Assembly (NCBI GenBank): GCA_963702495.1
Contig: CAVPDA010000016.1
Location: 62,001 to 126,000 of the forward strand
Length of the DNA: 64,000 nucleotides
Origin: CAVPDA01 sp963702495
GTDB taxonomy: Bacteria > Pseudomonadota > Gammaproteobacteria > Burkholderiales > Rhodocyclaceae
Direction: 5' to 3'
Below are positions 9,181 through 18,448 of this stretch, in pieces (within the stretch, counting starts at the first letter, position 1; each line of letters starts with the position of its first letter). Made by a program: the position numbers and the translations under genes. Below the pieces are notes generated by a model. It saw nothing but the letters and a program-made list of their open reading frames with translations. It was not told where the DNA came from and searched no databases.

Positions 9181-10410
9181 ATGGCGCGCAAGATCGAACT
9201 ACTTACAGCGCTAGCAGTTTCCACGAAAACCAAGCCGGGGCTGTACCGGGACGGCGGCAACCTCTACCTGCATATCACCAAGGCCGGCGTGAAGTCCTGG
9301 GTGTTCCGATTCATGCTGGGTGGCAAAGCCCGCGAAATGGGTCTGGGACCACTGCACACCGTGACGCTGGCCGATGCGCGCGCCAAGGCAGCCGAGACCC
9401 GCAAGTTGCTGCTCGATGGCGTTGACCCGATCGAAGCCCGCAACGCAACCCGCATCGCAGCGAATGTGGTCGCGGCGAAATCAATCATTCGACCATTGCT
9501 CTGAAGCCTACATCGCCTCGCATCGTGCCGGTTGGCGCAACGCCAAACACGCCGATCTCAATGGGAGAACACGCTCAAGAGCTACGCTAGCCCGACCTTC
9601 GGTGCGCTCCCCGTGCAAGCCGTGGACACCGCCCTTGTGATGAAGGCGTTGGAGTCAATCTGGACGAAGAAGGCCGAGACGGCGACCCGGGTTCGCGGCC
9701 GCATCGAGGCCATTCTCGACTAGGCCACTGTGCGTAGGTTCCACGCTGGCGAGAACCCGGCAAGATGGAAGGGCCACCTGGACAAGCTGTTGCCTAAGCG
9801 ATCGAAAGTCGCAACGATCGAATACCACCCTGCCCTACCCTATGATCAGATGGGCGCGTTCATGGCCGACCTGCGCAAGGAGCACGGAGTTGGCGCCCGT
9901 GCCCTGGAGTTCGCCATCCTGACGGCCGCGCGTACCGGCGAGGTCATCGGCGCACAGTGGGGCGAAATCGATCTACAGGCCGCGGTCTGGACCGTCCCTC
10001 CCAGCAGGATGAAGGCGAGCAAGGAACACCGCGTCGCCCTGTCGTCCCGAGTTATGGAAATCATCAACGAACTGCGCAAGACCCGGCAAGGCGAATACGT
10101 CTTCCCTGGCGCGCGTCGGGGCAAGCCCCTATCGATCATGGCCGTGCTCGCCACCCTCAAGCGCATGGAGCGCACTGACCTGACAGCACATGGCTTCCGC
10201 TCGACCTTCCGAGATTGGGCCGCCGAGCAAACCAACTACCCCCGGGAAGTGGCGGAAATGGCGCTGGCGCATACCGTGGGTGACAAGGTGGAAGCTGCCT
10301 ACCGGCGCGGGGATTTGTTTGAGAAGCGTCGTCGCTTGATGGACGAGTGGCAGCGTCACACCGAAACGATCAGGACCGCCGGCAAGGTGGTTTCGATCAA
10401 TCGCGGGTGA
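9181..10410 (+). pseudogene. Degraded P4-type tyrosine integrase
   Basis: This was a site-specific recombinase. The N-terminal arm-binding domain (LTALAVSTKTKPGLYRDGGN) starts at 9181. The frame shifts near 9484 (continuing as FDHCSEAYIASHRAGWRN) and returns near 9560. An in-frame TAG at 9721 replaces the usual tyrosine of ILDYAT. The catalytic half is otherwise intact: TAARTGE arginine, HGFR box, ALAHTVG histidine and the YRRGDLFEKRR tyrosine. Three lesions make it inactive as read. No tRNA or attachment repeat was found in the 230 bp upstream. Confidence 0.85.
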
Positions 10411-10440
10411 GGGCTATCCGTCTGAATCACCTATTGAGAC

Positions 10441-11166
10441 TCACCTAATCCGACGAGTGAAAAGCCGGTTTCCCTTGCCCGGCTTGCGCGGCCCCGTTCC
10501 AAGGGCAGCGGCTAGGACCACGATGGTTGGTCGAAAGCAATCAGCGTCGGAGGCGAACTCACGGTAGATTTGTTCTCGGCGTCCGCATGACGCGGTTGTC
10601 GATTTCTTGGTCATGCGCAAGTAGTCGAGGACGAGGCGAGAGCGGAAGCAGAGAGCGCGCATCATCTGGGCGATGGATTGAGCGGGTTTCTGGAAGGATT
10701 TGCGGATGCCGACTGCGAAGCGGCGAAGGCGGGTGATGTTTTCCGGGCCGAAGCCGGTACGGATGCGACTGCGATCCTCATCGTAGTTCCAGTCGATGAT
10801 GTAATGAACGCTTTCGATGGCCCAGTGACCGCGGTTGACGAGCCGTACCCGTTGCGGCGAGGCCTCCAGCGGTGTACGGCTCGTGATGCCGAGCGCGATC
10901 TCGCAAGTTTGCTTGCCGGTTTTTTTCTCGATGGTTTCGCGCTCGATCAGGAAGACCTGAGAGACGTGGGGGAAGTCGATGTACGCATTGAGTGCCGAAC
11001 TGCACCAGATGCGCCGCGTCTCGATGCGGCCGTGATCGGGTGGGGCGACCTCGACGAAGTCGGCTGCGCCTCGCCTCTCGAACAGCAACGCGATATCGCG
11101 TTGCAGCCTCGCTCGGTTGCCTTTGGAGGTGCGCTTCGCGCTGCTGACGGGAAAGTGACAAGACCG
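10441..11166 (-). pseudogene. ISAs1-family transposase, C-terminal fragment
   Basis: About 240 residues of a DDE transposase are readable, from SKGNRARLQRDIALLFERR through NRGHWAIESVHYIIDWNYDEDRS to RLVLDYLRMTKKS. This matches the C-terminal part of ISAs1/H-repeat transposases (usually near 370 residues). The 5' half is missing: the frame has no plausible start and abuts a small ORF at 11179. I could not identify terminal inverted repeats. Confidence 0.75.
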
Positions 11167-11178
11167 GGGATCGGGGGC

Positions 11179-11379
11179 TCAGCTCCCGATCTTCATCCGC
11201 TCCAGCGTTCGCTTGAATAGGCGCTCTTCAGGATCGGATTCCGAGAGATCCCGCAGGGCGTGCTCCAGCCAGGCGTTGTAGTCCTCGACGCTTTCCGGGG
11301 CCACGCGCTCCTGCACGAGTCCCTCGAGAAAGGCACGTTCGTCGCGCGTCAGGCGGATGCGCTGGCCGATTCGGATCAT
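11179..11379 (-). CDS. Small hypothetical protein
   Basis: A 66-residue, charged, probably helical protein (MIRIGQRIRLTRDERAF...) begins with ATG at 11379. No domain is recognised. It lies between the transposase fragment and the broken radC, so it may be a fragment of a mobile-element gene. Its codon bias resembles the surrounding genes, which is the only support for coding. Confidence 0.4.
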   Translation of the reverse strand: MIRIGQRIRLTRDERAFLEGLVQERVAPESVEDYNAWLEHALRDLSESDPEERLFKRTLERMKIGS

Positions 11380-11517
11380 GGTCAGGAAAGTCTAGCACTG
11401 CCTTGACCGACACCCACCCCCGCGGGGCCGCTTCATCTCCCGCGCAGGGGACGCGACGCGCTCCGCGCTTTCGGGACGACGCACGGCCCGCCGCCGTGCA
11501 TCGCCCAGGAGAAACGC

Positions 11518-11996
11518 ATGAACGAGCTTTCACACCTGTCGCGCGAAGCACTCGCCGCGGCGCTGCTCGCACCTGTGAGCGCAGTCTCGGACGCAGCGCT
11601 GCCCTACTGCGCCGCCGACGACACGCCGGCCCGTCCGGCCGAGATCGTGCGCCGTCTTGCCATTGCCCGCGAGATCCTGCTGCGCGATCTGGAGACCCAG
11701 CTCCGGCGCAGCGGCGTCCTCGACAGCCCGAAGACGGTTCGCGAGTACCTGATGCTGCACTACGCGCACCTGCCGCACGAAGTGTTCGGCGTGCTGTCCC
11801 TTGACGCCCAGAACCGTCTGATCGAGGCCGAACTGCAGATGTTTCGCGGCACCTTGACCCGACCTCGGTTCATCCACGCGAGGTGGTCAAGGCGGCATTG
11901 GCACACAACGCCGCGGCGACGATCCTATGCCCAGTGCATCCTTCGGGCGCACCCGATGCCTCGAAGAAGCGGCGAAGGTCAATCCCGGCGCCGTGA
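11518..11996 (+). pseudogene. radC: RadC-family (JAB domain) protein, frameshifted
   Basis: The first 115 residues read as a RadC/YicR-like protein (RDLETQLRRSGVLDSPKTVREYLMLHY; HEVFGVLSLDAQNRLIEAE; FRGTLT). The frame is lost near 11863. Homology resumes in the next frame (TSVHPREVVKAALAHNAAATIL) and ends at a stop at 11994. The metal-binding AHNHPSG box reads CPVHPSG, and the C-terminus is missing. It is part of the mobile-element debris next to the nif island. Confidence 0.8.
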
Positions 11997-12916
11997 TCTT
12001 CAGCGAAGGCAATCAGTTGCTGCGCAAACCCAGGCCGTGTGGTCTGACCGACCCACCCCTGCGGGGGATACGTTCCCCGCAGGGGGCGGGTCTCCCGCGC
12101 CATTCCACATACGCTCGCACCGGTGGGCCGTCAACACCACCGTCTTCCGCTTCAATGAACAGGCTGGCGCCCCGTGCCGGCACCGCCAGCGCAAACCCTG
12201 AAGCGCGGGGCGTTGCGCTCCAGGTCGGCCGGGGCCGCTTGCCGGATGCGCCAGCGGAACATCACGCCGGCAAGCGCCGCATGTTGCGCAGCGGCGCCGA
12301 TCCCGGGCGCCGCATTCACCGTCCGTACGAGTGCGCGGGCGCAGTCCGCATCGCCGAAATAGACGGGGCATCGGGTTCTCGTCGTTGATGCCGCGCCATT
12401 GTGTTGCAGTGCCCCAAGTCAATCACTGAGCACGCTCCCGTGATCACAATGAGACGGGCAGCACCCGATCCAACCCCGTCTGTTGCCAATTGCATGGCCG
12501 ATGGCGGCTTTCCGGAATACGAAACTTGTCGTGACCGCCGCAATCAACGACCGCTCTACATTTGATAGCGGTCCCAATCTGCTGGGCTAAGGATCAGCAC
12601 TTTCGTTTCGAGCGTCAGCTTCTCAAAAAGATGATCGCCGGCTGGCGACCCAAAGGCGACATCCGGCACGATGTTGAACGACTGGCCATTTCGCGCCCCT
12701 TTGCGGAAGTCCCATGTGGCGCCTAAATCGCCATTTTCGTTGCCCGAAAGCGGACTCCCACTCGGGGACGTAATCTAGCGTTGATGGAACAAGGTTTGCA
12801 CCTGTTCTGACGCGAGCACATATTGCGTCTTGATTCTGGCGAGAGGACTGCATTCGCTGTGAATGCGCGCCCCGATGGACTGCCCTTTTCCACCATCTCT
12901 CGAAAACCCAGCGGAC
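11997..12916. other. Gene-poor, probably decayed region
   Basis: No convincing gene spans these 920 bases. On the minus strand there are short protein-like pieces: one around 12050-12400 that changes frame (DADCARALVRTVNAAPGIG; FALAVPARGASLFIEAEDGG), and one ending at 12556 (WDFRKGARNGQSFNIVPDVA ... SPADWDRYQM) with no start codon because a TAG lies just upstream near 12771. I cannot name either family. They look like remnants. Confidence 0.45.
12050..12092. repeat. GC-rich hairpin
   Basis: The arms CCCCTGCGGGG and CCCCGCAGGGG face each other across a short loop, and outer GACCC/GGGTC pairs extend the stem. It could be a terminator-like or REP-like element, without a T-run. It sits in the decayed stretch after radC. 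Confidence 0.5.
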
Positions 12917-13807
12917 TCATGCGACGTTTGATTCCGGCGCCGGACACGGGGGTGCCCTATCGCCGCCGAGCAGTTGGCGCAGCCAGGCGCGCTGGATGCC
13001 GCGGGCGCGATCGCCGGCGAGCATCGCGCGGACGCGAGGCAGAGCCTCAGCCAACAGCATCGCGCCAGGTGCCAGGATGGCGTCGCAGCGCAGGATGTGA
13101 AATCCCAGAGGCGATTCGACGACATCGCTCAACGCTCCTTGCTGCAGGGCAAACAGCGCCGCGTCCAGGGTGCCGAACAGTTGTCCCCGCCGGTACTCGC
13201 CCAGCATTCCGTCTTGAAGGGCGGTGGGACATTCGGAGTGCTTCATTGCCTGTTGCGCGAATCGCCCCGCATCCCGCGCCAGGCGCCTCGCGATGGCAGC
13301 GATGCGGGCGCGGGCCGACTCCCGCCGATTCTCCTCGAAACCCTCATTGATGGTCACCAGGATATGGCTGGCGCGCCGCCGCTCGGGCCGGACGAAGCGA
13401 TCGATGTGCAGGCGGTAGAAGAGCTCCGCGTCGGTATCGCTCACCGCGGGCGCCTGGGCCGACACCCTCTCCAGCACAGCGTCCACCGCCAACCCGCGGC
13501 GCAGCGCCGCTTCCAGTGCCGACTGCGACAGGCCGTTGGCGGCCAGATCGGCGGCGAACTCCGCCTCGTTCCCATAGCGCTCGCGAATCTCGCCGAGCGC
13601 CGACATCAAGGTGGCCTCGGGAATGCACACGCCTGTCGCATCCGGCGCGGCCAGCACCCGTGCCTCGATCTCACGCTGCCGCGCGGCGACACGCCGCACT
13701 TCGCGCCGCTGATCGGACGTCAGGTCCGCCACTGCCTTGCGGTAGAGGGACTGGGCCATCGTGAATTCGAGATAGGCCAGTTCAGGGCTGAAGGCCGCTT
13801 CGCTCAA
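12917..13807 (-). CDS. nifM: NifM, peptidyl-prolyl isomerase for NifH maturation
   Basis: NifM is a parvulin-type isomerase needed for active Fe protein (NifH) in several diazotrophs. The 296-residue protein has an N-terminal helical region and a PpiC domain at about residues 145-250 (RRASHILVTINEGFEENRR; GMLGEYRRGQLFGTLDAALF). The TTG start at 13807 overlaps the nifZ stop as TTGA and is preceded by GAGGAGG, which implies translational coupling. It is the last gene of the iscA-nifUSV operon, as in Azotobacter. Confidence 0.92.
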   Translation of the reverse strand: MSEAAFSPELAYLEFTMAQSLYRKAVADLTSDQRREVRRVAARQREIEARVLAAPDATGVCIPEATLMSALGEIRERYGNEAEFAADLAANGLSQSALEAALRRGLAVDAVLERVSAQAPAVSDTDAELFYRLHIDRFVRPERRRASHILVTINEGFEENRRESARARIAAIARRLARDAGRFAQQAMKHSECPTALQDGMLGEYRRGQLFGTLDAALFALQQGALSDVVESPLGFHILRCDAILAPGAMLLAEALPRVRAMLAGDRARGIQRAWLRQLLGGDRAPPCPAPESNVA

Positions 13808-14265
13808 GGCTGTGCCTCCTCGCCTGCGGCCGACGGAGGGCGCAGGGCGCCCTCCGGCACGCACAGGACGTGCCCCGGGAAGATCACCTCGTAGTGCACC
13901 TCGTCGCCGTCATTGCGCAGCACTCTCAGCACTTCTCCCACGCTGCCCTGGACGGCCCGCATCTGGCCGCGCACCACCAGATGGCGCGCCGCTTCCACCT
14001 TTTCCCGCGACTCGAAGCGGCTCGGCGTCCACGGCTCGTCCACCCGGATCAACTCCTCCTCGCGGCAGCCCACCATGCGGCCGAGGTCGAGAAAGTGTAC
14101 GGTGTAGATGATCTGGTCCTGGAGAAAGGTGCCGACGTTGACCACGTGACCGGTGCTGCCGCGCCGCACCAGCAGGGCGCCGGAGGGCTGGCCCGGAAAG
14201 GTGCCGTCGTTGCGCACATTGCGCGTCACGCGCACCTCATCGCCGTAGTCGTAGCGCGGTCTCAT
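13804..14265 (-). CDS. nifZ: NifZ, nitrogenase P-cluster maturation protein
   Basis: NifZ assists formation of the second P-cluster of the MoFe protein. This 153-residue protein contains the NifZ SH3-like motifs (YGDEVRVTRNVRNDGT; GSTGHVVNVGTFLQDQIIYTVHFL) in two copies of the domain, the second at about residues 85-140 (GEVLRVLRNDGDEVHYEV). It lies between nifW and nifM with a 12-bp gap and a 4-bp overlap. Confidence 0.94.
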   Translation of the reverse strand: MRPRYDYGDEVRVTRNVRNDGTFPGQPSGALLVRRGSTGHVVNVGTFLQDQIIYTVHFLDLGRMVGCREEELIRVDEPWTPSRFESREKVEAARHLVVRGQMRAVQGSVGEVLRVLRNDGDEVHYEVIFPGHVLCVPEGALRPPSAAGEEAQP

Positions 14266-14277
14266 GGCGACCGCGGT

Positions 14278-14601
14278 TCAGCGCCGGATCTCGCTCAATG
14301 GCACGAACACGGTCTTGGGCTCGTGCCTGCGGAACACGCGGAACACCTTTTCGGTACGGGCGTCGGAGGCAACGAAATCCTCGTAGGCGCGCTGCAACAG
14401 CGCGCGGTAAGCGTCCGTGCGGGCCGCTTCGCCCTCGGCCAGCGCGTCGGCCTGGGCCTCGATATAGTCGTGGAAGCGCTGCAGAATATGCAGCCGGTTC
14501 ACATGGACCACGGCCGGATCGAAGGGGATGGCGAAGTAGTCGAGAAACTCCTCGGCCGAGGACAGTTCTTCCAACGCATCCTGCAAGGCAAGCTGTTCCA
14601 T
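14278..14601 (-). CDS. nifW: NifW, nitrogenase stabilising/protective protein
   Basis: NifW binds the MoFe protein during maturation and helps protect it from oxygen. The 107-residue sequence has the family pattern LSSAEEFLDYFAIPFDPAVVHVNRLHILQRF and ends with KTVFVPLSEI. Length and position (before nifZ-nifM) match other proteobacterial nif clusters. Confidence 0.94.
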   Translation of the reverse strand: MEQLALQDALEELSSAEEFLDYFAIPFDPAVVHVNRLHILQRFHDYIEAQADALAEGEAARTDAYRALLQRAYEDFVASDARTEKVFRVFRRHEPKTVFVPLSEIRR

Positions 14602-14619
14602 ATCCGTTCCTTTCAGAGT

Positions 14620-15138
14620 TCAACCCACATCCATCGCTGCCGCTTCGGGCTGCCGCGCCCGGGCGACGGCGAGCAAGGCCCGCCCACCGATCCGGTCCAG
14701 CGGATCGAGGGCCGCCAGTTTCTCCAGCTTGGCGCAGCCGGCGTCCAAATCGCAGGCCCGCAGATCGAGATAGGCGTGGGCCTTCAACGCCATGAGGTAG
14801 AAGCGCACCAGCCCCAGCGAACGCTGCACGCCGCGTCCCACGTGCTGCGCCGAAAGCTCGCGCCAGTCCTGTGGAAAGTCCAGCCGCGCCGCGGATACCG
14901 CCATGGCGCGCCGGGCCGTGATGCACGCGTCGTCCAGCGCGTGCCGGTAGTAGAAGTAGCGGTACAGGGCCACCAGCACCGTAAGCTGCTCCGGCGCCAG
15001 GAAGTAGGCGCGCATCAGATGCGCCTCCGCTTCATCCTCCGCGTAGCCGTCTGCCGCCGCCCGCAGCAGGGCCTCCACCTCCGGTGGCAGAGGATCGTCG
15101 AAATAGAGCGGCTCGGGGTCGAAGTCCAGCAGATCCAT
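14620..15138 (-). CDS. Conserved nif-operon hypothetical, TPR-like helical protein
   Basis: This 172-residue protein of unknown function lies between cysE and nifW, in translational overlap with cysE (TGATG). It is mostly helical, with tetratricopeptide-like pairs (AYFLAPEQLTVLVALYRYFYYRHALDDA; LKAHAYLDLRACDLDAGCAKLEKLAALDP). Its placement among maturation genes suggests an accessory role in nitrogenase assembly, perhaps as a protein-binding scaffold; that is inference. The chosen start is the coupled ATG at 15138. Confidence 0.75.
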   Translation of the reverse strand: MDLLDFDPEPLYFDDPLPPEVEALLRAAADGYAEDEAEAHLMRAYFLAPEQLTVLVALYRYFYYRHALDDACITARRAMAVSAARLDFPQDWRELSAQHVGRGVQRSLGLVRFYLMALKAHAYLDLRACDLDAGCAKLEKLAALDPLDRIGGRALLAVARARQPEAAAMDVG

Positions 15139-15920
15139 CACGGCGTTCCTTCGCCGACGTCGCCCACGCTGGCAGCGCACTCGCAGGCTCCGTCAGCGCA
15201 GCCGCAGCGGCATGCCTCGGGTGCGGGAACGTTTGCCGCCGCCAGGCGCGCTTCGAGCGACTTGATGCGCTCCAGCAGACAGGCCATGGCCTTGCCCACC
15301 GGGTCCGGAATCAGGAGGTGGTCGAGATTGATGCCGTCCGATGTCGCTGCCCGGGCTTGGGGCAGTTCCATGCGCACCACCCGGCCGGGAATCCCCACCA
15401 CCGTGCGATCTGCCGGAACGCCCTTCACCACCACCGAGTTGGCGCCGACGCGTACCCGCTCGCCGATGACGATGGGGCCGAGAATCTTGGCACCCGCCCC
15501 GACTACCACGCCGTCGGCCAGCGTGGGATGGCGCTTGCCTTTGCGCCACGTGGTGCCGCCCAGGGTGACGCCGTGGTAGAGCGTGACGTCATCGCCGATC
15601 TGCGCCGTCTCGCCGATCACCACGCCGGCGCCGTGGTCGATGAACAGGCGTCGGCCGATGCGCGCGCCGGGATGGATATCCACGTTGGTCCACAGCCGCG
15701 CCAGGAACGCGAGGAAGCGCGCCGCATAGGGCCAATCGGCGCGCCACAGCCGGTGGCTCAGGCGGTGCAGGATCACGGCATGAACGCCTGGATAGGTGGT
15801 CAGCACGTCCCAGCGCGTGCGTGCTGCCGGATCGCGCTCGAACACGCAGGCCACGTCCTCCCGGACCAGGGTCGCCAGGCCCGGTGCCGGGGGGTGGAAA
15901 GTCAGCGCCTCGCTCGCCAT
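15138..15920 (-). CDS. cysE: nif-linked serine O-acetyltransferase (CysE)
   Basis: CysE makes O-acetylserine for cysteine synthesis, the sulfur source for NifS and Fe-S assembly. The 260-residue protein has an N-terminal helical segment, a left-handed beta-helix of hexapeptide repeats (about 75-185), and the catalytic region DHGAGVVIGETAQIGD. Unlike housekeeping CysE it ends in a Cys-rich tail (CRCGCADGACEC), with five Cys in 12 residues. It sits between nifV and the TPR-like gene, as cysE1 does in Azotobacter. Confidence 0.93.
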   Translation of the reverse strand: MASEALTFHPPAPGLATLVREDVACVFERDPAARTRWDVLTTYPGVHAVILHRLSHRLWRADWPYAARFLAFLARLWTNVDIHPGARIGRRLFIDHGAGVVIGETAQIGDDVTLYHGVTLGGTTWRKGKRHPTLADGVVVGAGAKILGPIVIGERVRVGANSVVVKGVPADRTVVGIPGRVVRMELPQARAATSDGINLDHLLIPDPVGKAMACLLERIKSLEARLAAANVPAPEACRCGCADGACECAASVGDVGEGTP

Positions 15921-15926
15921 GGGGGC

Positions 15927-17072
15927 CTATGTCGCCAACGCCTCGGCGTGCCGGCACACGTCGTCATAGAAGGCGGCCAGCTCCTGCTGCTGGGGTGAGC
16001 GCTTGGCCCGTACCACGAAGCCGCGGATACGGGTCAGCAAGGCATCCGCCTCGGCCCGGCTGACGAACAGACCGAGCTGGGCGTACGCCGCCACCACGCC
16101 GTGGCTGCCGGAGTGCTTGCCCAGCACCAACTGGTGGCTGCGCCCCACCTCCCGCGGATCGATGGCCTGGTAGTTGGCCGGATCCTTGAGCAGGCCATCG
16201 ACGTGGATGCCCGCCTCGTGGGTGAAGGCGCCCTCGCCCACCACGCTCTTGTGCCAGCCCACCGGTCGCCCGGCGGCGCGTGCGACCCGCTCCGACAGCG
16301 CGGGAAACTGGCGCAGATCCAGTCCTGTGGCCAGCCCGTAGAGCTTGGCGAGGCCCAGCGCCACTTCCTCCAGCGCCGCATTGCCGGCGCGCTCGCCCAG
16401 ACCGTTGACGGTGGTGTTCACGTGGCTGGCGCCCGCTCGCACCGCGGCCAGGGTGTTGGCGGTAGCCAGTCCCAGGTCGTCGTGGGCGTGCATCTCGATG
16501 TCGATATCCACGACATCGCACAGGGAAGCGATGCGCTGCGCCAGGCCGAAGGGCTCCATCACGCCCAGGGTATCCGCGAAGCGGAAGCGGCTTGCGCCCG
16601 CGGCCTGCGCCGTTTCCGCCACCCGCAGCAGGAAGTCCAGGTCGGCGCGTGAGGCATCCTCGCCGCCGACGCACACTTCCAGGCCGAGATCCAGCGCCCG
16701 CGAGGTGTGGCTGCGGATCGCCGCCAGCACCCAGTCACGGGACTTGCGCAGCTTGTGGGCGATCTGCTGATCGGACACCGGGATCGAGATGTCCACCATG
16801 TGCACGCCCAAGTCCCGGCACTGATCGATGTCGGCGGCGCACATGCGGCTCCACACCAGCAGCCGCGCGCTCATACCGAGCCCGGCCACGGCGCGGATCG
16901 ACTCGCGCTCCTCCTCACCCATGGCCGGAATGCCGACCTCCAGTTCGGGCACGCCGAGGCGGTTGAGGCGCTGCGCGATGTCGAGCTTCTCCTCCAGCGT
17001 GAACGCCACCCCGGCGGACTGCTCGCCGTCGCGCAGCGTGGTGTCGTCGATGATGACCCGGGTCGTGTTCAT
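15927..17072 (-). CDS. nifV: Homocitrate synthase NifV
   Basis: NifV condenses acetyl-CoA and 2-oxoglutarate to homocitrate, the organic ligand of FeMo-co. The DRE-TIM signature DTTLRDGEQSAG is at residues 10-21, and the metal-binding HxH is in EMHAHDDLGLATANT. The late motif GEGAFTHEAGIHVDG is also present. At 381 residues it is a normal NifV, shorter than isopropylmalate synthase because the regulatory domain is absent. It is cotranscribed with nifS upstream and cysE downstream. Confidence 0.95.
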   Translation of the reverse strand: MNTTRVIIDDTTLRDGEQSAGVAFTLEEKLDIAQRLNRLGVPELEVGIPAMGEEERESIRAVAGLGMSARLLVWSRMCAADIDQCRDLGVHMVDISIPVSDQQIAHKLRKSRDWVLAAIRSHTSRALDLGLEVCVGGEDASRADLDFLLRVAETAQAAGASRFRFADTLGVMEPFGLAQRIASLCDVVDIDIEMHAHDDLGLATANTLAAVRAGASHVNTTVNGLGERAGNAALEEVALGLAKLYGLATGLDLRQFPALSERVARAAGRPVGWHKSVVGEGAFTHEAGIHVDGLLKDPANYQAIDPREVGRSHQLVLGKHSGSHGVVAAYAQLGLFVSRAEADALLTRIRGFVVRAKRSPQQQELAAFYDDVCRHAEALAT

Positions 17073-17081
17073 GACTCTGGC

Positions 17082-17136
17082 GTAGGGCGGGCCATACCCG
17101 CCGGTCCCGTAAAACGGCGGGCGCGGCCCGCCCTAC
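17082..17136. repeat. Intergenic palindromic repeat (nifS-nifV spacer)
   Basis: The arms GTAGGGCGGGCC and GGCCCGCCCTAC enclose an inner pair (ACCCGCCG/CGGCGGG). It fills most of the spacer between nifS and nifV. It is a variant of the GTAGGGTGCGCC-type family seen at eight other sites in this window. Confidence 0.8.
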
Positions 17137-17157
17137 GATTCGCGGATCGGATCATGG

Positions 17158-18366
17158 CTAGGCATACACCGGCGCGAAGGCCTTTTCGGGCGCCGTCACC
17201 GGGCCGCCGTCGGCCCAGTAGGGCGAGAGCTTGCGCAGTTGGGCGATCACCGGGGGCATCGCCTCGATCACGCGCTCGATCTCCGCCGCCGTGTTGTAGC
17301 GCGAGAGCGAGAAGCGCACCGTGCCGTGGGCCGCGGTGTAGGGAATGCCCATGGCGCGCATCACGTGGGAGGGCTCCAGCGAGCCCGAGGTGCAGGCCGA
17401 GCCGCTGGACGCGGCGATGCCCAGCTTGTTCAGCAGCAGCAGGATGGCCTCGCCCTCGACATATTCGAAGGCGATGTTGCTGGTGTTCGGCAGCCGGTTC
17501 GAGGTGTCGCCGGTGACGAAGGCGTGGGGCACGCGGGCGAGGATGCCCGCTTCGAGCCGGTCGCGCAGTGCGGGCACCACCGTGTTCTCGTGCTCCATGT
17601 TCTGCAGCGCCAGTTCCGCCGCGACGCCCAATCCGACGATGGAGGCCGTGTTCTCGGTGCCGGCGCGCCGACCCCGCTCCTGGTGGCCGCCCCGCAGCAG
17701 GGGACGGAAGCGCGCGCCGCGACGCAGGTACAGCACGCCGATGCCCTTGGGCGCGTGCAGCTTGTGGCCGGACAGCGACAGCATGTCGATGCGGTTGGAC
17801 GCCATGTCGATGGGCAGCTTGCCGACCGCCTGCACCGCGTCGGTGTGGAACATGACGCCGGCCTCATGCGCCATCTGCGCCATCGGCTCCACCGGGAACA
17901 GGGTGCCGGATTCGTTGTTGGCCCACATTGCCGACACGATGGCCACCCGCTCCGAAAGCAGGCGGCGGTAGGCGTCCAAGTCCAGTCGCCCCTTGGCATC
18001 CACCTCCAGGTAATGGACCTTGCAGCCGTCCTTCTCCAGGTGCTGGCAAAGGTTCAGGATCGCGGGGTGCTCCACCGCGGTAGTGATGATCTCCTTACGT
18101 TCCGGCTGCGCCTTCAGCGCCGACAGGATGGCGGTGGCATCGGACTCGGTGCCGCAGGAGGTGAACACGATCTCCGAGTCCTGCTCGGCGCCGAGCAGCG
18201 CCTGCACCTGCATGCGCGCCTTCTTGATCGCCAGGCCGACCCGGTTACCGAAGCTGTGCATCGACGAGGGATTGCCGAACTGCTCGGTGAAGTAGGGCAG
18301 CATCGCCTCCACCACCGCCGGGTCGCAGCCGGTGGTGGCGTTGTTGTCGAGATAGATCGGCGTCAC
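17158..18366 (-). CDS. nifS: Cysteine desulfurase NifS
   Basis: NifS is a PLP enzyme that removes sulfur from cysteine and passes it to NifU. The PLP lysine is in LSGHKLHAPKG, and the persulfide Cys is in SSGSACTSGS. The GTG start at 18366 (VTPIYLDNNATT) gives 402 residues, the usual length, and follows GGAG at 6 nt. An ATG at 18447, one base after the nifU stop, would add 27 residues encoded by an intergenic repeat; this extension is unlikely to be native. Confidence 0.95.
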   Translation of the reverse strand: MTPIYLDNNATTGCDPAVVEAMLPYFTEQFGNPSSMHSFGNRVGLAIKKARMQVQALLGAEQDSEIVFTSCGTESDATAILSALKAQPERKEIITTAVEHPAILNLCQHLEKDGCKVHYLEVDAKGRLDLDAYRRLLSERVAIVSAMWANNESGTLFPVEPMAQMAHEAGVMFHTDAVQAVGKLPIDMASNRIDMLSLSGHKLHAPKGIGVLYLRRGARFRPLLRGGHQERGRRAGTENTASIVGLGVAAELALQNMEHENTVVPALRDRLEAGILARVPHAFVTGDTSNRLPNTSNIAFEYVEGEAILLLLNKLGIAASSGSACTSGSLEPSHVMRAMGIPYTAAHGTVRFSLSRYNTAAEIERVIEAMPPVIAQLRKLSPYWADGGPVTAPEKAFAPVYA

Positions 18367-18378
18367 GTCAGTCTCCGC

Positions 18379-18441
18379 CGGGCCGCCCCAAGGAGACTGA
18401 CCGCCCCCCCGGGGGGCAGCGAACGAAGTGAGCGTGGGGGC
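18379..18441. repeat. GC-rich intergenic repeat between nifU and nifS
   Basis: The segment CCGCCCCCCCGGGGGGCAGC followed by GAACGAAGTGAGCG, and preceded by GGGCCGCCCCAAGGAGACTG, resembles a repeat seen before many betaproteobacterial genes (from memory, not searched). It contains a strong hairpin and lies directly upstream of the nifS ribosome site. Confidence 0.6.
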
Positions 18442-18448
18442 TGTCATC

